A stretch of 64,000 nt of DNA from JBGQOG01 sp052113705 (GCF_052113705.1 NZ_JBGQOG010000008.1:62001-126000), one strand, 5' to 3'; shown: positions 54,754-63,948, numbered from the stretch's first letter. A program made the numbers and translations. Notes: a model not told the origin generated them from the letters alone.

Positions 54754-55479
54754 ATGCCCCCCGTCACCGATCTCGCCAGCGATCTGCCGACCGCGCCGCA
54801 ACCCCTGTTTGCGTCTCTGCACCGGCTGATTGAGTTCATTCTGATGGGCGGCCCGGCCATGATGGCGATTGCGGCGCTCTCGGTGTTGACGCTGGCACTG
54901 ATCCTCTGGCGGATCTGGGCGCTGGCCCGGTTTGGCGCCTGGACGGGCGGCCAGCGCACCGAAGCGGCGCTGACCCTTTGGGCGCAGGGCAAACAGACTG
55001 AGGCCATCGCAGGCCTGGCAGGGCGCCGCTCGCTGCGCGCGCAGCTCGTTCGCGCCGCGATGACGGCCGCGCGCAATCCCGCCTTTGACCGCGAGGCCGC
55101 CGAGGCCGAGACAGGCCGCGTCGCCCGCGACCTTCTGCGGCAGGCCCGCACCGGGCTGCGACCGCTAGAACTCGCCTCCACCATCGGGCCGCTTTTGGGT
55201 TTGCTCGGCACGGTCACCGGGATGATCGCGGCGTTTCAGGCCCTGCAAGAGGCGGGCAGCCGCGCCGATCCCGCAGCCCTTGCCGGCGGCATCTGGGAGG
55301 CGCTGCTGACCACCGCCGCCGGGATGGCCGTGGCGATTCCCGCGCAAATCGCCCTCACCTGGTTTGAGAGCATCTGCGACCGTCAGCGTCACGATATGGA
55401 GGATGCCGCGACGCGGGTCTTTCAGGTGAAACGGCCCGCCGCCCCCGCGAAACCCGCGCTCTATGCGGCGGCCGAGTGA
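54754..55479 (+). CDS. exbB: MotA/TolQ/ExbB proton channel protein
   Basis: A 241-residue inner-membrane protein with three hydrophobic spans: about 29-52 (LIEFILMGGPAMMAIAALSV), 135-160 and 178-203. The ExbB region PLLGLLGTVTGMIAAFQ and AGMAVAIPAQIALTWFES identifies the family. It forms the proton-motive-force motor with ExbD for TonB. First gene of exbB-exbD-exbD-tonB. Iron-type promoter upstream. Confidence 0.93.
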   Translation: MPPVTDLASDLPTAPQPLFASLHRLIEFILMGGPAMMAIAALSVLTLALILWRIWALARFGAWTGGQRTEAALTLWAQGKQTEAIAGLAGRRSLRAQLVRAAMTAARNPAFDREAAEAETGRVARDLLRQARTGLRPLELASTIGPLLGLLGTVTGMIAAFQALQEAGSRADPAALAGGIWEALLTTAAGMAVAIPAQIALTWFESICDRQRHDMEDAATRVFQVKRPAAPAKPALYAAAE

Positions 55480-55859
55480 TGATGCGTTTTGGTACGGAAC
55501 GCGCACGGCGGCGGCCCAATCTGACGCCGATGATCGATGTGGTCTTCCTGCTTCTGGTGTTTTTCATGCTCGCCTCGCGCTTTGGTGCCGAGACGGTGCT
55601 GCCGCTGGCCCTCGCCGGTCAGGGGGGCGCCGCCTATGAGGGGCCGCCGCGTCTCGTGCAGGTCTCGACCGACGCGGTGACGCTGAACGGCATCGCCGTG
55701 CCGCCTGAGGGGCTGGCCGCCGCCCTGCAACCGCTGGTGCAAACGCCGGGCGACGCGATCATCCTGCGCGCGGATGCCACCGCACCGCTGCAACAGGTGG
55801 TGGGGGTGATGGATCGGTTGACCGCCGCCGGGTTCACCCGTCTGGTGCTGGTGGAGTGA
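55479..55859 (+). CDS. exbD: ExbD/TolR biopolymer transport protein (first copy)
   Basis: A 126-residue protein with the cytoplasmic-membrane start PNLTPMIDVVFLLLVFFML, the conserved Asp of ExbD in MIDVVFLLL, and a periplasmic domain. Start ATG shares one base with the exbB stop (TGATG). It couples proton flow to TonB. Confidence 0.92.
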   Translation: MMRFGTERARRRPNLTPMIDVVFLLLVFFMLASRFGAETVLPLALAGQGGAAYEGPPRLVQVSTDAVTLNGIAVPPEGLAAALQPLVQTPGDAIILRADATAPLQQVVGVMDRLTAAGFTRLVLVE

Positions 55860-55862
55860 GAG

Positions 55863-56276
55863 ATGGACTTTTCTGAACCGCCCCGGCGTCAACCCGCCGA
55901 AAATCTGCTGCCGATGATCAATGTGGTGTTTCTGCTGCTGATCTTTTTCCTGATTTCCGCCGAACTGGTGCCGCCAGAGCCCTTTACCGTCGCCCCGCCC
56001 GCCGCCGATTCAGAGGCCGAGCGCGCCGGGGAATGGCTGCTGCATCTGAACGCTGAAGGCGATTTGGGCTATCGCGACGCGCTCGGGCCCGAGGCGCTGA
56101 CCGCGCTCGCCGCCGCGCGCGATGAGGCCTGCGCGGTCACCGATTGTGAGACTGTTCCGCCTGTTTTGACCCTGCGCGCCGATGCCGCCGTGCCCGCCAC
56201 CCGCCTCGCCGCGCTGCTCCCCCAGATCCGCAGCGCAGGTTTTGCGCAGATCGAACTGATCACGGCCCGGCCATGA
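55863..56276 (+). CDS. ExbD/TolR biopolymer transport protein (second copy)
   Basis: A 137-residue ExbD-like protein with ENLLPMINVVFLLLIFFLI as its membrane segment. The catalytic Asp of the usual MIDVVFLLL motif is Asn here (MINVVFLLL), unlike the first copy. Three bases after the first exbD. Two cysteines (EACAVTDCETV) lie in the periplasmic domain. It may form a mixed ExbD dimer with one proton-relaying and one non-relaying copy. Confidence 0.9.
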   Translation: MDFSEPPRRQPAENLLPMINVVFLLLIFFLISAELVPPEPFTVAPPAADSEAERAGEWLLHLNAEGDLGYRDALGPEALTALAAARDEACAVTDCETVPPVLTLRADAAVPATRLAALLPQIRSAGFAQIELITARP

Positions 56277-57187
56277 GCGCGCGGGTGGAACTGACGCTGG
56301 CGCTTGGCGTGGCGGCCTTCTTGCATGTCGCATTGTTTTCGCTGACGCCGGACAGCGCGGGGGCAGAAGCCTCGGGCGATGGCGGCAGCGATTCCGTCTC
56401 TATCATGGCCGGAAGCGATGAAATCGCTGCCATGGTCGCCGATTGGGAAACGGTGCCGGAAACCGCTGATGCACCGGAAATTCACATGCCGGACGTGCCC
56501 GATATGAACGCAGCGCCCCCTGTGATCACAGCGCCGACGCCGATGGAAACGCCGCAACCAGCCACCCTGGCCCCCGTGATGCCCGCGCTCATGCCCGAGG
56601 CACCTGCCCTGCCGGACCCTTCCGTAACCGAGTTGCCGGCCGCGCCGCCGCCACCGGCTGAGCCGGATAAAACAGAGCCTGTTCCTGCCCAAAGGCCACA
56701 GCCAAAGCCCGAAGTCGTACCGGAACCCAAACCCAAAGCCGCCCCAAAGGCGCCCCCAAAAGAGGCCAAGCCCGCCAGAGAGCCGAAACCCCGTGCAGCC
56801 CCGCCGCCCGGTGGTGCAGGCACGCGGGCCGCGGGTGCGGGCGGCGGCACCGCGGCCGGGGTAAACGGTGCGGCAGAGGCCAGCATTGCCGGGGGAAAGG
56901 CGCTCGACGCCAAGGCCAACTGGGGGGCGAATATCCGCGCGCGGATCGAGCGGCGCAAATCCTATCCGCGCGCCGCAGGCGGCGCGCAGGGCGTGGTCAC
57001 CGTGCGGCTTACGGTGGCGCGCGGCGGTGCGCTGAGCAGCCTCGCTTTGGTCAAAAGTTCTGGCAATCCGGTGCTGGATGAGGCGGCGCTGAAAGCAGTA
57101 CGGGCGGCCGGGAAGTTTCCCGCCGCCCCCAAATCCCTGCCCGGCGAGAGTTTCACCTTTACCCTGCCGATGAGCTTTACCCGCTAA
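56273..57187 (+). CDS. tonB: TonB energy-transducing protein
   Basis: A 304-residue protein with an N-terminal membrane anchor (about 6-24), a Pro/Glu/Lys-rich periplasm-spanning region (about 80-185) and a C-terminal TonB domain (about 210-304) including RKSYPRAA, GVVTVRLTVARGG and NPVLDEAALKAVR. It passes energy from ExbBD to outer-membrane receptors for iron chelates. It overlaps the second exbD by four bases. No receptor gene is in the window. Confidence 0.9.
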   Translation: MSARVELTLALGVAAFLHVALFSLTPDSAGAEASGDGGSDSVSIMAGSDEIAAMVADWETVPETADAPEIHMPDVPDMNAAPPVITAPTPMETPQPATLAPVMPALMPEAPALPDPSVTELPAAPPPPAEPDKTEPVPAQRPQPKPEVVPEPKPKAAPKAPPKEAKPAREPKPRAAPPPGGAGTRAAGAGGGTAAGVNGAAEASIAGGKALDAKANWGANIRARIERRKSYPRAAGGAQGVVTVRLTVARGGALSSLALVKSSGNPVLDEAALKAVRAAGKFPAAPKSLPGESFTFTLPMSFTR

Positions 57188-57191
57188 CGGT

Positions 57192-58064
57192 TCAGCCAGT
57201 GAATTTCGGCAGGCCGAAAAAGGCCTCCGGATTGTCCACCAGCGCCAGATGCCGCGCCGCATCCGAGGGCAGCCAGCCCAGGGTGGTGTCCAGCAGCGCC
57301 GCATCATCGGGATATTCCGCGGTTTCCTTCGCCAGATTATGCGGCCAGTTGGTGCCCCAGAGGATCCGCTCCGGCGCGTATTCCGCGATCACCCGGGTGA
57401 CATCGGCCACATCCGCATAGTCCGGCCCGCCGGTCTTCGAGCTCTCATAGCAGCCCGCGATCTTGTACCAGACGCGGCCGGTATCCAGCAGGCGCTTCAT
57501 CATCTCCACCTCGGCGCTGAGCGGGGTGATGCCTTTGAAGAACTTGCCGTGGTGGTCCAGCACCCAGCGGCTTTTCAACGCCTTCAGCCGCGGCATGTGG
57601 TCGGCCAGATGGCTGCCGTCGAATTGCACCGCCATGCCCCAGCCCGCCGCATGGGCGCGGGCATCCACCGCCTCCAGATGCGCGAGCCCGAGCGCGCCGC
57701 CCGGCAGATCCATGATCCGCGCGCCGACACAGCCGCCGTCCACCAGCGCGGTCATCTCGGCCTCGGTCGTCTCCGCGCTGATCACCGCCATCCCGCGGGC
57801 GCAATCGCCCATCTCGGCCAGACAGGCGAGCAGGCTGGCATTGTCGCGCTGATGCGCATTGCCCTGGGTCACGATCACCCGGTCCAGCCCCAGCCAGGCC
57901 ATGACCTCGCGGTATTGCGCGGGCGTCGGCAGATCACCCAAGGGCAGGCCCGGCCCGCCCGGCAGCGCCGGGAATCCCGGCAAATACATGTGCATCTGGC
58001 TGTCCACCGCGCCGCGCGGCATCGGGGTTCGGGGCGCGGCCCCGGTCAGTTGACGGATCAGCAT
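57192..58064 (-). CDS. gli: D-galactarolactone isomerase (amidohydrolase superfamily)
   Basis: A 290-residue TIM-barrel protein with GAVDSQMHMYLPGFPALPGG near residue 18, VTQGNAHQRDN, GARIMDLPGGALGL, VLDHHGKFFKG and WGTNWPHN. These match, from memory, Gli of Agrobacterium, which converts galactaro-1,5-lactone made by uronate dehydrogenase to the 1,4-lactone. Start overlaps the stop of gci by one base. Directly downstream of the cycloisomerase and dehydratase, it completes the lactone part of the hexuronate module. Confidence 0.88.
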   Translation of the reverse strand: MLIRQLTGAAPRTPMPRGAVDSQMHMYLPGFPALPGGPGLPLGDLPTPAQYREVMAWLGLDRVIVTQGNAHQRDNASLLACLAEMGDCARGMAVISAETTEAEMTALVDGGCVGARIMDLPGGALGLAHLEAVDARAHAAGWGMAVQFDGSHLADHMPRLKALKSRWVLDHHGKFFKGITPLSAEVEMMKRLLDTGRVWYKIAGCYESSKTGGPDYADVADVTRVIAEYAPERILWGTNWPHNLAKETAEYPDDAALLDTTLGWLPSDAARHLALVDNPEAFFGLPKFTG

Positions 58065-59212
58065 CAGCCCTCCTTCGGCGCAAATTCACGCAGCGCATCG
58101 CGGTTGATTTCAATCCCAAGCCCGGGCGCGTCGGGGATGGCCACCACCCCGGCCTGATGTTCAATCGGCGCGGTCAGCACCGCCTGCCGGAACGGGTTGT
58201 CGGTGCGGTCAAATTCAAGGATCGGCTCAATCGGATTGACCCGCATCGGGTTCGGCACCATCGCCGCCATGAACTGCAAGGCCGCCGCGATCTGCACCCC
58301 GGTGCCCCAGACATGCGGCACCAGGCGCACACCGTGCAGCGCCGCGAGGTCCATGATCTTCTTGCCCTCGCTGAAGCCGCCGCAGCCGGCGAGATCGGGC
58401 TGCAGAATATCGACCGCCCGGGTCTCCAGCGGCTCTTTCATCCCCCAGCGGGCGTGCCAGGTCTCGCCCCCCGCCACCGGGATCGGCTGGCGGGCGCGCA
58501 CATCGCGGTAGGCGCCCAACAACTCGGGCAGCACCGGCTCTTCGAACCAGTCGATGCCGAGTTCCGCCGCGGCATTGCCGACAGTGACCGCCTCGATCAC
58601 GTCATAGCCGTGGTTGGCGTCAATCATCAGCCGCATCTCGGGGCCGATGGCCTCGCGCACGGCGCGGATCACCCGCAGATCTTCCTCGACGCCGAAACCG
58701 ATCTTGATCTTGCAGGCATGGAACCCCGCCGCCCGGTGCCGCGCCATCTCTTCGGCATTGTCAGAGACGCGGTCCACCCCGTCGCGCTTGAAACTGCCGG
58801 TGGCATAGGCGCGCACAGACTCGCGGAAGCGCCCGCCGAGCAGGGTTGAGACCGGCACGCCAAAATGCCGCCCCTTGATGTCCCAAAGCGCGATGTCGAT
58901 GCCCGACAGCGCCGTGACCGCCAGCCCCCTCTGCCCCTGATCGCGCAGCGCATTATAGAGGGTAATCCAGATCTTTTCCGTCTCCAGCGCATCCATGCCC
59001 ACCAGCCAATTGGCATAGGCGGCGACCACGGCGGCATTCGGCCGCGCCGGGCCAAGGCATTCCCCCCAGCCGGTGGTGCCATCGGCGCAGACCACCTCGA
59101 CCAGCACATGGCTGCGCCGGTCAAAGCGCATTGAGGCGCTTTCAAACGGCACCTCCAGCCGGTGTTCGAGAAGATGGGTGTGAACGGCGACGATCGTGGT
59201 CGGGCGCGGCAT
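58064..59212 (-). CDS. gci: D-galactarolactone cycloisomerase (enolase superfamily)
   Basis: A 382-residue enolase-superfamily protein. The catalytic lysine motif KIKIG (about residue 168), metal ligands in LMIDANHGYD, WFEEPVLPE and AGGETWH, and the base dyad DILQPDLAGCGG with VPHVWGTG are all visible. HTHLLEHRL, FESASMRFDRR and LYNALRDQGQRGL recall Agrobacterium Gci, which opens galactaro-1,4-lactone to 3-deoxy-2-keto-hexarate. It overlaps gli by one base and follows kdgD by five bases. Confidence 0.9.
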   Translation of the reverse strand: MPRPTTIVAVHTHLLEHRLEVPFESASMRFDRRSHVLVEVVCADGTTGWGECLGPARPNAAVVAAYANWLVGMDALETEKIWITLYNALRDQGQRGLAVTALSGIDIALWDIKGRHFGVPVSTLLGGRFRESVRAYATGSFKRDGVDRVSDNAEEMARHRAAGFHACKIKIGFGVEEDLRVIRAVREAIGPEMRLMIDANHGYDVIEAVTVGNAAAELGIDWFEEPVLPELLGAYRDVRARQPIPVAGGETWHARWGMKEPLETRAVDILQPDLAGCGGFSEGKKIMDLAALHGVRLVPHVWGTGVQIAAALQFMAAMVPNPMRVNPIEPILEFDRTDNPFRQAVLTAPIEHQAGVVAIPDAPGLGIEINRDALREFAPKEG

Positions 59213-59217
59213 CAGAC

Positions 59218-60123
59218 TTACCTTTTATAGGGGGCGATCAGGGCTTCCATCATGCCCATCTCTTCCGAGGTCAGATCGTCGAGCGGCGCACGCACCGGGC
59301 CGACCGCAAAACCTTGCAAGCGAACGCCCGCCTTGACCGCCGCCACCGCATAGCCCTTGCGACGGCTGCGGATCGCCATGAACGGGTAGAAGAAATCGTT
59401 CAGGATCTGTTCGCAGCGGGCACGGTTGCCACCGCGCAGCGCATCATAGAATTCGATGGCCAGCCCCGGCACAAAGTTGAACACCGCCGAGGAATAGGTG
59501 GAAAAGCCCGCGCCCAGATAGGCCTCGGCAAACAGTTCCGCCGTCGGCATACCGCCGAGATAGGTCAGGCGGTCCCCCATTTTCGCGGTGATCTGCCGCA
59601 CGAGGCCAATGTCGCCCGAGCCGTCCTTGAACCCGACGAGGTTGGGGCATTCATCGCAAAGCCGCGCCAGAGTGTCGGCCTGCAGGATCGCATTGTCGCG
59701 GTTGTAGACCATGACGCCGATGCCCACCGACTGGCAGACCGCTTTCACATGGCGATAGAGCCCCTCTTGCGGCGCATCGATCAGGTAATGCGGCAACAGC
59801 AGGATACCATCGGCCCCGGCCGCCTCGGCGTCGCGGGCAATGCGGGTGGCCATTTCGGTGCCATAGCCGCAACCCGAAATGATCGGGGTATTGCCCGCCG
59901 CCTCTTTCGCGGCCCGCACGATGGTCGGAATTTCATCCGGTGCCAGCGAGAAGAACTCGCCGGTGCCGCCCGCCGCAAAGAGCGCGCTGGCCGGATAGCC
60001 CGCCAGCCAGCTGACGTGATCAGCGTAGACATCGGGCTTGAAGCGGCCGTTCGCGTCGAACGGCGTCACCGGGAAAGACAAAAGGCCAGCGCCAAGCGCG
60101 ATTTTCAGATTTTCGGGGGTCAT
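59218..60123 (-). CDS. kdgD: 5-dehydro-4-deoxyglucarate dehydratase (decarboxylating)
   Basis: A 301-residue DHDPS-family TIM barrel with LLSFPVTPFDANGRF, LFAAGGTGEFFSL, VMVYNRDNAIL (Tyr) and VGFKDGSGDIG (Schiff-base Lys). These are KdgD-type features. The enzyme converts 5-dehydro-4-deoxyglucarate to alpha-ketoglutarate semialdehyde, water and CO2. First gene of the minus-strand kdgD-gci-gli operon, with two palindromic operators in the 76 bases upstream. Confidence 0.92.
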   Translation of the reverse strand: MTPENLKIALGAGLLSFPVTPFDANGRFKPDVYADHVSWLAGYPASALFAAGGTGEFFSLAPDEIPTIVRAAKEAAGNTPIISGCGYGTEMATRIARDAEAAGADGILLLPHYLIDAPQEGLYRHVKAVCQSVGIGVMVYNRDNAILQADTLARLCDECPNLVGFKDGSGDIGLVRQITAKMGDRLTYLGGMPTAELFAEAYLGAGFSTYSSAVFNFVPGLAIEFYDALRGGNRARCEQILNDFFYPFMAIRSRRKGYAVAAVKAGVRLQGFAVGPVRAPLDDLTSEEMGMMEALIAPYKR

Positions 60124-60163
60124 CGGATTCGTCCAGTTGCGGTCAGTTCGGTTAAACCTGCCA

Positions 60164-60178
60164 ACTTGTCAGACAAGT
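60164..60178. promoter_or_regulatory. GntR/FadR-type operator upstream of kdgD, copy 1
   Basis: ACTTGTC-A-GACAAGT is a perfect 7+7 palindrome. Its core TTGTCAGACAA is centred 22 bp (two helical turns) from copy 2. Sites with GT-N-AC symmetry are typical of the FadR branch of GntR regulators. Confidence 0.7.
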
Positions 60179-60187
60179 GTCAATCAG

Positions 60188-60198
60188 TTGTGACACAA
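60188..60198. promoter_or_regulatory. GntR/FadR-type operator upstream of kdgD, copy 2
   Basis: TTGTGACACAA is a perfect palindrome and a variant of copy 1 (TTGTCAGACAA). It ends just before the stop of the GntR gene. Confidence 0.6.
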
Positions 60199-60199
60199 A

Positions 60200-60934
60200 T
60201 TATGAGATCGGGCCGCGGATCATGTCACGGTAGCGTTTCTGGCTGTCCTTCAGATGCACCCGCATGGCGATCCGGGCAGCGGATTCGTCGCCATGTGAAA
60301 TGGCGCGGGCGATTTGCGCGTGTTCCTCAACGATCTGGCCCATGTAGTCGGCGGCCAGCGCGCGCCGGTCCCCTGCGGGCAGCGCTGTCCGCGGGATGAC
60401 CTTCTGCCCCATCAGCGTCAGAAACTCCGGGAAACGCGGGTTGTTCGTCGCCTCCGCGATCGCGATGTGGAAAGCGAAATCCGCATCCACCGTCGATTCG
60501 CCCGCCTGCACCCGCCCTGCCACCAGCCGGTGCGCCTCAAGGATCGCCTCCTCCTGCGCTGGCGAACGGCGCTGAGCCGCCAGGCCCGCTGCCTCTATCT
60601 CAACGGCGGCGCGGAGTTCCAGCATCTCCAATATTGAAGAAATACGTTGAAAATCAATGTCCTGAAACGGATTCCCGTCCCGCATCCGCTGATCCACCAC
60701 GAAAACCCCGGCGCCCTGGCGCGGCTCGACCAAGCCATCGGCGCGCAGGCTGGATACCGCTTCCCGAATCACCGTGCGCGACACGTCATAGAGCGCCGTC
60801 AGCTGCGCCTCCGAAGGCAGCTTATCCCCCAAGGCATAGCGCCCCGAGGTGATCGCCAGCCGCAAATCCTCGGACACCCGCCGCACCAGATTGCGGCGGT
60901 TTCCACGGTCCAAACCGGTGGCATCCTGGTTCAT
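60200..60934 (-). CDS. GntR-family regulator (FadR/FCD type)
   Basis: A 244-residue regulator with a winged helix at about 15-80 (VSEDLRLAITSGRYALGDKL, LYDVSRTVIREAVSSLRADG) and an FCD domain with DADFAFHIAIAEATNN, EHAQIARAISHGD and AMRVHL. It sits between kdgD and the divergent TRAP operon, and operator-like sites flank it on both sides, so it likely represses both operons until a hexuronate or aldarate is present. Confidence 0.9.
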   Translation of the reverse strand: MNQDATGLDRGNRRNLVRRVSEDLRLAITSGRYALGDKLPSEAQLTALYDVSRTVIREAVSSLRADGLVEPRQGAGVFVVDQRMRDGNPFQDIDFQRISSILEMLELRAAVEIEAAGLAAQRRSPAQEEAILEAHRLVAGRVQAGESTVDADFAFHIAIAEATNNPRFPEFLTLMGQKVIPRTALPAGDRRALAADYMGQIVEEHAQIARAISHGDESAARIAMRVHLKDSQKRYRDMIRGPIS

Positions 60935-61023
60935 GGCGGTAATCCTTCACTTTTCTCCAGCGATACAAGGATCATCGGGCATGTCAAGATGACCTCACGC
61001 CAAGTTATAATATGTGTTGACTA

Positions 61024-61036
61024 ACTTGTCGCCCAA
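61024..61036. promoter_or_regulatory. Degenerate GntR half-operator upstream of the TRAP operon
   Basis: ACTTGTCGCCCAA shares the ACTTGTC half-site of the kdgD operator; the other half matches only in part (two mismatches to TTGTC-N-GACAA). It lies 54 bases before dctP. It may let the same GntR protein control import. Confidence 0.45.
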
Positions 61037-61089
61037 TATATCCTTTCGCCATCACCAAAAGACAAAAGTCACCATGGGAGGAGACTGAC

Positions 61090-62076
61090 ATGACGATCAC
61101 CACCAAAATCCGGGGCCTGATGATTTCAGGGGTTGCCTTGGCCACGCTGGCGCTGCCCGCTGCGGCTGACAGCTGGCGTGGCTGGGGAATTCACCCCGAA
61201 GATTACCCGAACTCGATCGCGATGAATCAGTTCGCCGCCGATGTGACCAAGGCGACCGAAGGCCGCGTCGAGGCACAGATGTTCAACAACGGCATCCTCG
61301 GCGATCAACCGGACGCCATTGAGCAAACCCGTGCGGGCGCACTGCAATTCGCCAATTTCAACATGGGGCCGATGGGCGAGATCGTGCCCGCCACCAATGT
61401 GATGTCGCTGCCCTTCATCTTCAACAACCTCGACCATATGCACCATGTGATGGACGGTCCGGTGGGCCAGGCCTTCTCGGATGCGCTGGCGGCGCAGGGG
61501 CTGGTGGCCCTGTCGTGGTTCGACAGCGGCGCGCGCAGCTTTTACAACACCAAACATGCGATCATGACGCCTGAGGACATGAAGGGCCTGAAGTTCCGCG
61601 TGATGAACAACGATCTCTTCGTGCAGATGGTCGATGATCTGGGCGGCAATGCGACGCCGATGGCTTACGGCGAAGTCTATCAATCGCTGAAAACCGGGGT
61701 GATCGACGGCGCCGAGAACAACTATCCGTCGTTTGAATCCTCGAACCATTACGAGGTGGCGAAATACTACTCGATCACCGATCACCTGATCATTCCGGAA
61801 TGCGTCTGCGTCAACACGGCCGCCTGGGAAGCGCTGTCGGATGCCGACAAGGCTGCGGTGAAGAAGGCCGCTGTCGATGCCGCCACCACGCAGCGTTCGC
61901 TCTGGGCCGAGCGGGAGAAAGCCAGCCGCGCCAAGGTGGAATCCGCCGGTGTGACGGTGAACGAAGTCACCGACAAAACCGCCTTCCAGGAAGCCATGGC
62001 GCCGATCTATGAGGCCTTCCTGGCCAATAACCCCGATCTGGCCCCGATGGTCAAAGAAATCCGCGAAACCAAGTAA
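61090..62076 (+). CDS. dctP: TRAP transporter solute-binding protein, DctP
   Basis: A 328-residue periplasmic protein with a signal peptide ending about ALPAAADS. The ligand-binding Arg is in LKFRVMNNDLFVQMVDDLGG, followed by GNATPMAYGEVYQSLKTGVIDGAENNYPSFESS. Its neighbours (kdgD, gci, gli, udh) suggest binding of galacturonate/glucuronate or an aldarate. The ATG follows GGGAGGAGACTGAC, a strong ribosome binding site. Confidence 0.93.
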   Translation: MTITTKIRGLMISGVALATLALPAAADSWRGWGIHPEDYPNSIAMNQFAADVTKATEGRVEAQMFNNGILGDQPDAIEQTRAGALQFANFNMGPMGEIVPATNVMSLPFIFNNLDHMHHVMDGPVGQAFSDALAAQGLVALSWFDSGARSFYNTKHAIMTPEDMKGLKFRVMNNDLFVQMVDDLGGNATPMAYGEVYQSLKTGVIDGAENNYPSFESSNHYEVAKYYSITDHLIIPECVCVNTAAWEALSDADKAAVKKAAVDAATTQRSLWAEREKASRAKVESAGVTVNEVTDKTAFQEAMAPIYEAFLANNPDLAPMVKEIRETK

Positions 62077-62089
62077 CGCAGGGTTTGGC

Positions 62090-62114
62090 GAGGTCCGGCA
62101 CGCCGCCGGACCTC
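62090..62114 (+). other. Intercistronic hairpin between dctP and dctQ
   Basis: GAGGTCCGGC and GCCGGACCTC form a perfect 10-bp stem with a five-base loop, 13 bases past dctP. No T-run follows. It likely stabilises the dctP part of the mRNA so more binding protein is made than membrane subunits. Confidence 0.65.
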
Positions 62115-62139
62115 CCTCCCCCCATCAAAAAGGCATGAG

Positions 62140-62667
62140 ATGGTGCATATCATCGCGGGAACCGAGGGCCGGAGCTTTGACGGCCCCCTCTATCGGGCCA
62201 TCGACCGGGTGGCGCAGATCTGTCTCGGCATAGCCGGGGTGCAACTGGTCACCCTGATTGTGATTTTTGGCTGGCTGGTCTTTGGCCGCTATGTCCTCAA
62301 CGACACCCCGACCTGGGTTGAGCAGCTGTCGCTGATCCTCGTGGTCTGGATCGCCTTTCTCGGGGCGGCGGCGGGTGTCTGGTACAATACCCATCTCTCG
62401 GTGGATTTCATCCGCGCGCTGTTTCCGCGCCCGCTGCGCTCGGTCCTGTGCTGGGTCGCGCTGATCGCGCTGGTCGGCTTTGGCCTGATCATGGCGAAAT
62501 ACGGCTGGGAACTGGCCTCCAAAACCTGGCCGCGCCGCATCCCGATGCTGGGCTTTTCCGAAGGCTGGCGCGCGGTGCCGATGGCGATCTGTGGCGTGCT
62601 GACCGTTATTTTCACCGCGGCGCATATGGTGATGCGCACGCAGGGCTACCGCCCGGAAGAGGACTGA
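62140..62667 (+). CDS. dctQ: TRAP transporter small permease, DctQ
   Basis: A 175-residue protein with four hydrophobic spans and the DctQ-type FGRYVLNDTPTWVEQLSLILVVWIAF region. Three bases before dctM. The start is placed at the ATG consistent with family length; it lacks an obvious strong ribosome binding site. Confidence 0.92.
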   Translation: MVHIIAGTEGRSFDGPLYRAIDRVAQICLGIAGVQLVTLIVIFGWLVFGRYVLNDTPTWVEQLSLILVVWIAFLGAAAGVWYNTHLSVDFIRALFPRPLRSVLCWVALIALVGFGLIMAKYGWELASKTWPRRIPMLGFSEGWRAVPMAICGVLTVIFTAAHMVMRTQGYRPEED

Positions 62668-62670
62668 AAC

Positions 62671-63948
62671 ATGGGCTTGATCATTCTCTTCGGGCTGTTC
62701 TTCGGCGGCCTGATCGCAGGGATTCCTGTGGCCTTTGCGCTCGGCATCGCCTCTGTGGGTGGGTTCATCTATGAGGGGCTGCCGCTGTTCATCGCCTTTC
62801 AGCGGATCATTTCCGGGATTTCGGTGTTTTCCCTGCTGGCGATCCCGTTTTTCATCTTTGCGGGCGACCTGATGCTGCAAGGCGGGATTGCGGTGCGGCT
62901 CGTGCGCCTCGCCTCCGCCGCTGTCGGCTCGGTGCGCGGCGGCTTGGGCGTGGTCAACGTCGCCTCCTCGATGCTGTTTGGCGGCATTTCCGGCTCGGCC
63001 GTTGCCGATACCTCGGCATTGGGCTCGATCCTGATGCCGGTGATGCGCGAAAAGGGCTATGACGCGGATTATGCGGTGAATGTCACGGTCACCTCCTCCA
63101 TCGCCGGGGTGGTGATCCCGCCCAGCCACAACATGATCCTGTTTGCGGTGGCGGCTGGGGGTGTCTCGGTGTCCAAACTGTTCATCGCGGGGATCGTCCC
63201 GGGGGTGCTGATGTGCCTCTGCCTTGGCATTGTCGCCTATTGGGTGGCGGTGCGGCGCGGCTATCCGGCCGAAAAATTCCCCGGCTGGGGCTTTTTGATC
63301 CGCAGCTTCATCGTGGCCATTCCCGGCCTGATGACCGCGATCATCATCGTCGGCGGCGTGCTGTCGGGCGTGATGACGGTGACGGAATCCGGGGCATTCG
63401 GCGCGATCTACGCGATCCTCGTGACCGCGCTCGTCTACCGCGAACTGACCTGGGACGGGTTCAAGAAAGCCGTGCTGAATTCGGTGAAAACCACCGCAAT
63501 GGTGATGCTGCTGGTGGCCACCGCCAATGCCTTTGCCTATCTTTTGGCGATGTACCGCGTGCCCGAGGCGCTGGCGAATTCGGTCACCATGATCAGCGAC
63601 AATCCCTATGTCATTCTGCTGATGCTGAACCTGATCCTGCTGGTGCTGGGGATGATCATGGATATGGCGGCGCTGATCCTGATCTGCACGCCGATCTTTC
63701 TGCCCGTCGTCGTGGGGTTGGGGATGGACCCGCTGCAATTCGGCGTCATCTTGATGATGAACCTCGGCCTTGGCCTCTGCACGCCGCCGGTGGGTGCCTG
63801 CCTTTTTGTCGGCTGCGCCGTCGGCGGCATCCGGATTGAAAAAGCGCTGAAATCGATCTGGCCCTTCTATGCGGCGATTTTCGTGGCATTGATGCTGGTG
63901 ACCTATGTGCCCATCTTCTCGATGTACCTGCCGGGCCTATTGGACTAG
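62671..63948 (+). CDS. dctM: TRAP transporter large permease, DctM
   Basis: A 425-residue membrane protein of about 12 spans. GLGVVNVASSMLFGGISGSAVADTSALG, IAGVVIPPSHNMIL and GLGLCTPPVG are DctM features. It forms the transport unit with DctQ. Nine bases separate it from the udh-like gene. Confidence 0.95.
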   Translation: MGLIILFGLFFGGLIAGIPVAFALGIASVGGFIYEGLPLFIAFQRIISGISVFSLLAIPFFIFAGDLMLQGGIAVRLVRLASAAVGSVRGGLGVVNVASSMLFGGISGSAVADTSALGSILMPVMREKGYDADYAVNVTVTSSIAGVVIPPSHNMILFAVAAGGVSVSKLFIAGIVPGVLMCLCLGIVAYWVAVRRGYPAEKFPGWGFLIRSFIVAIPGLMTAIIIVGGVLSGVMTVTESGAFGAIYAILVTALVYRELTWDGFKKAVLNSVKTTAMVMLLVATANAFAYLLAMYRVPEALANSVTMISDNPYVILLMLNLILLVLGMIMDMAALILICTPIFLPVVVGLGMDPLQFGVILMMNLGLGLCTPPVGACLFVGCAVGGIRIEKALKSIWPFYAAIFVALMLVTYVPIFSMYLPGLLD

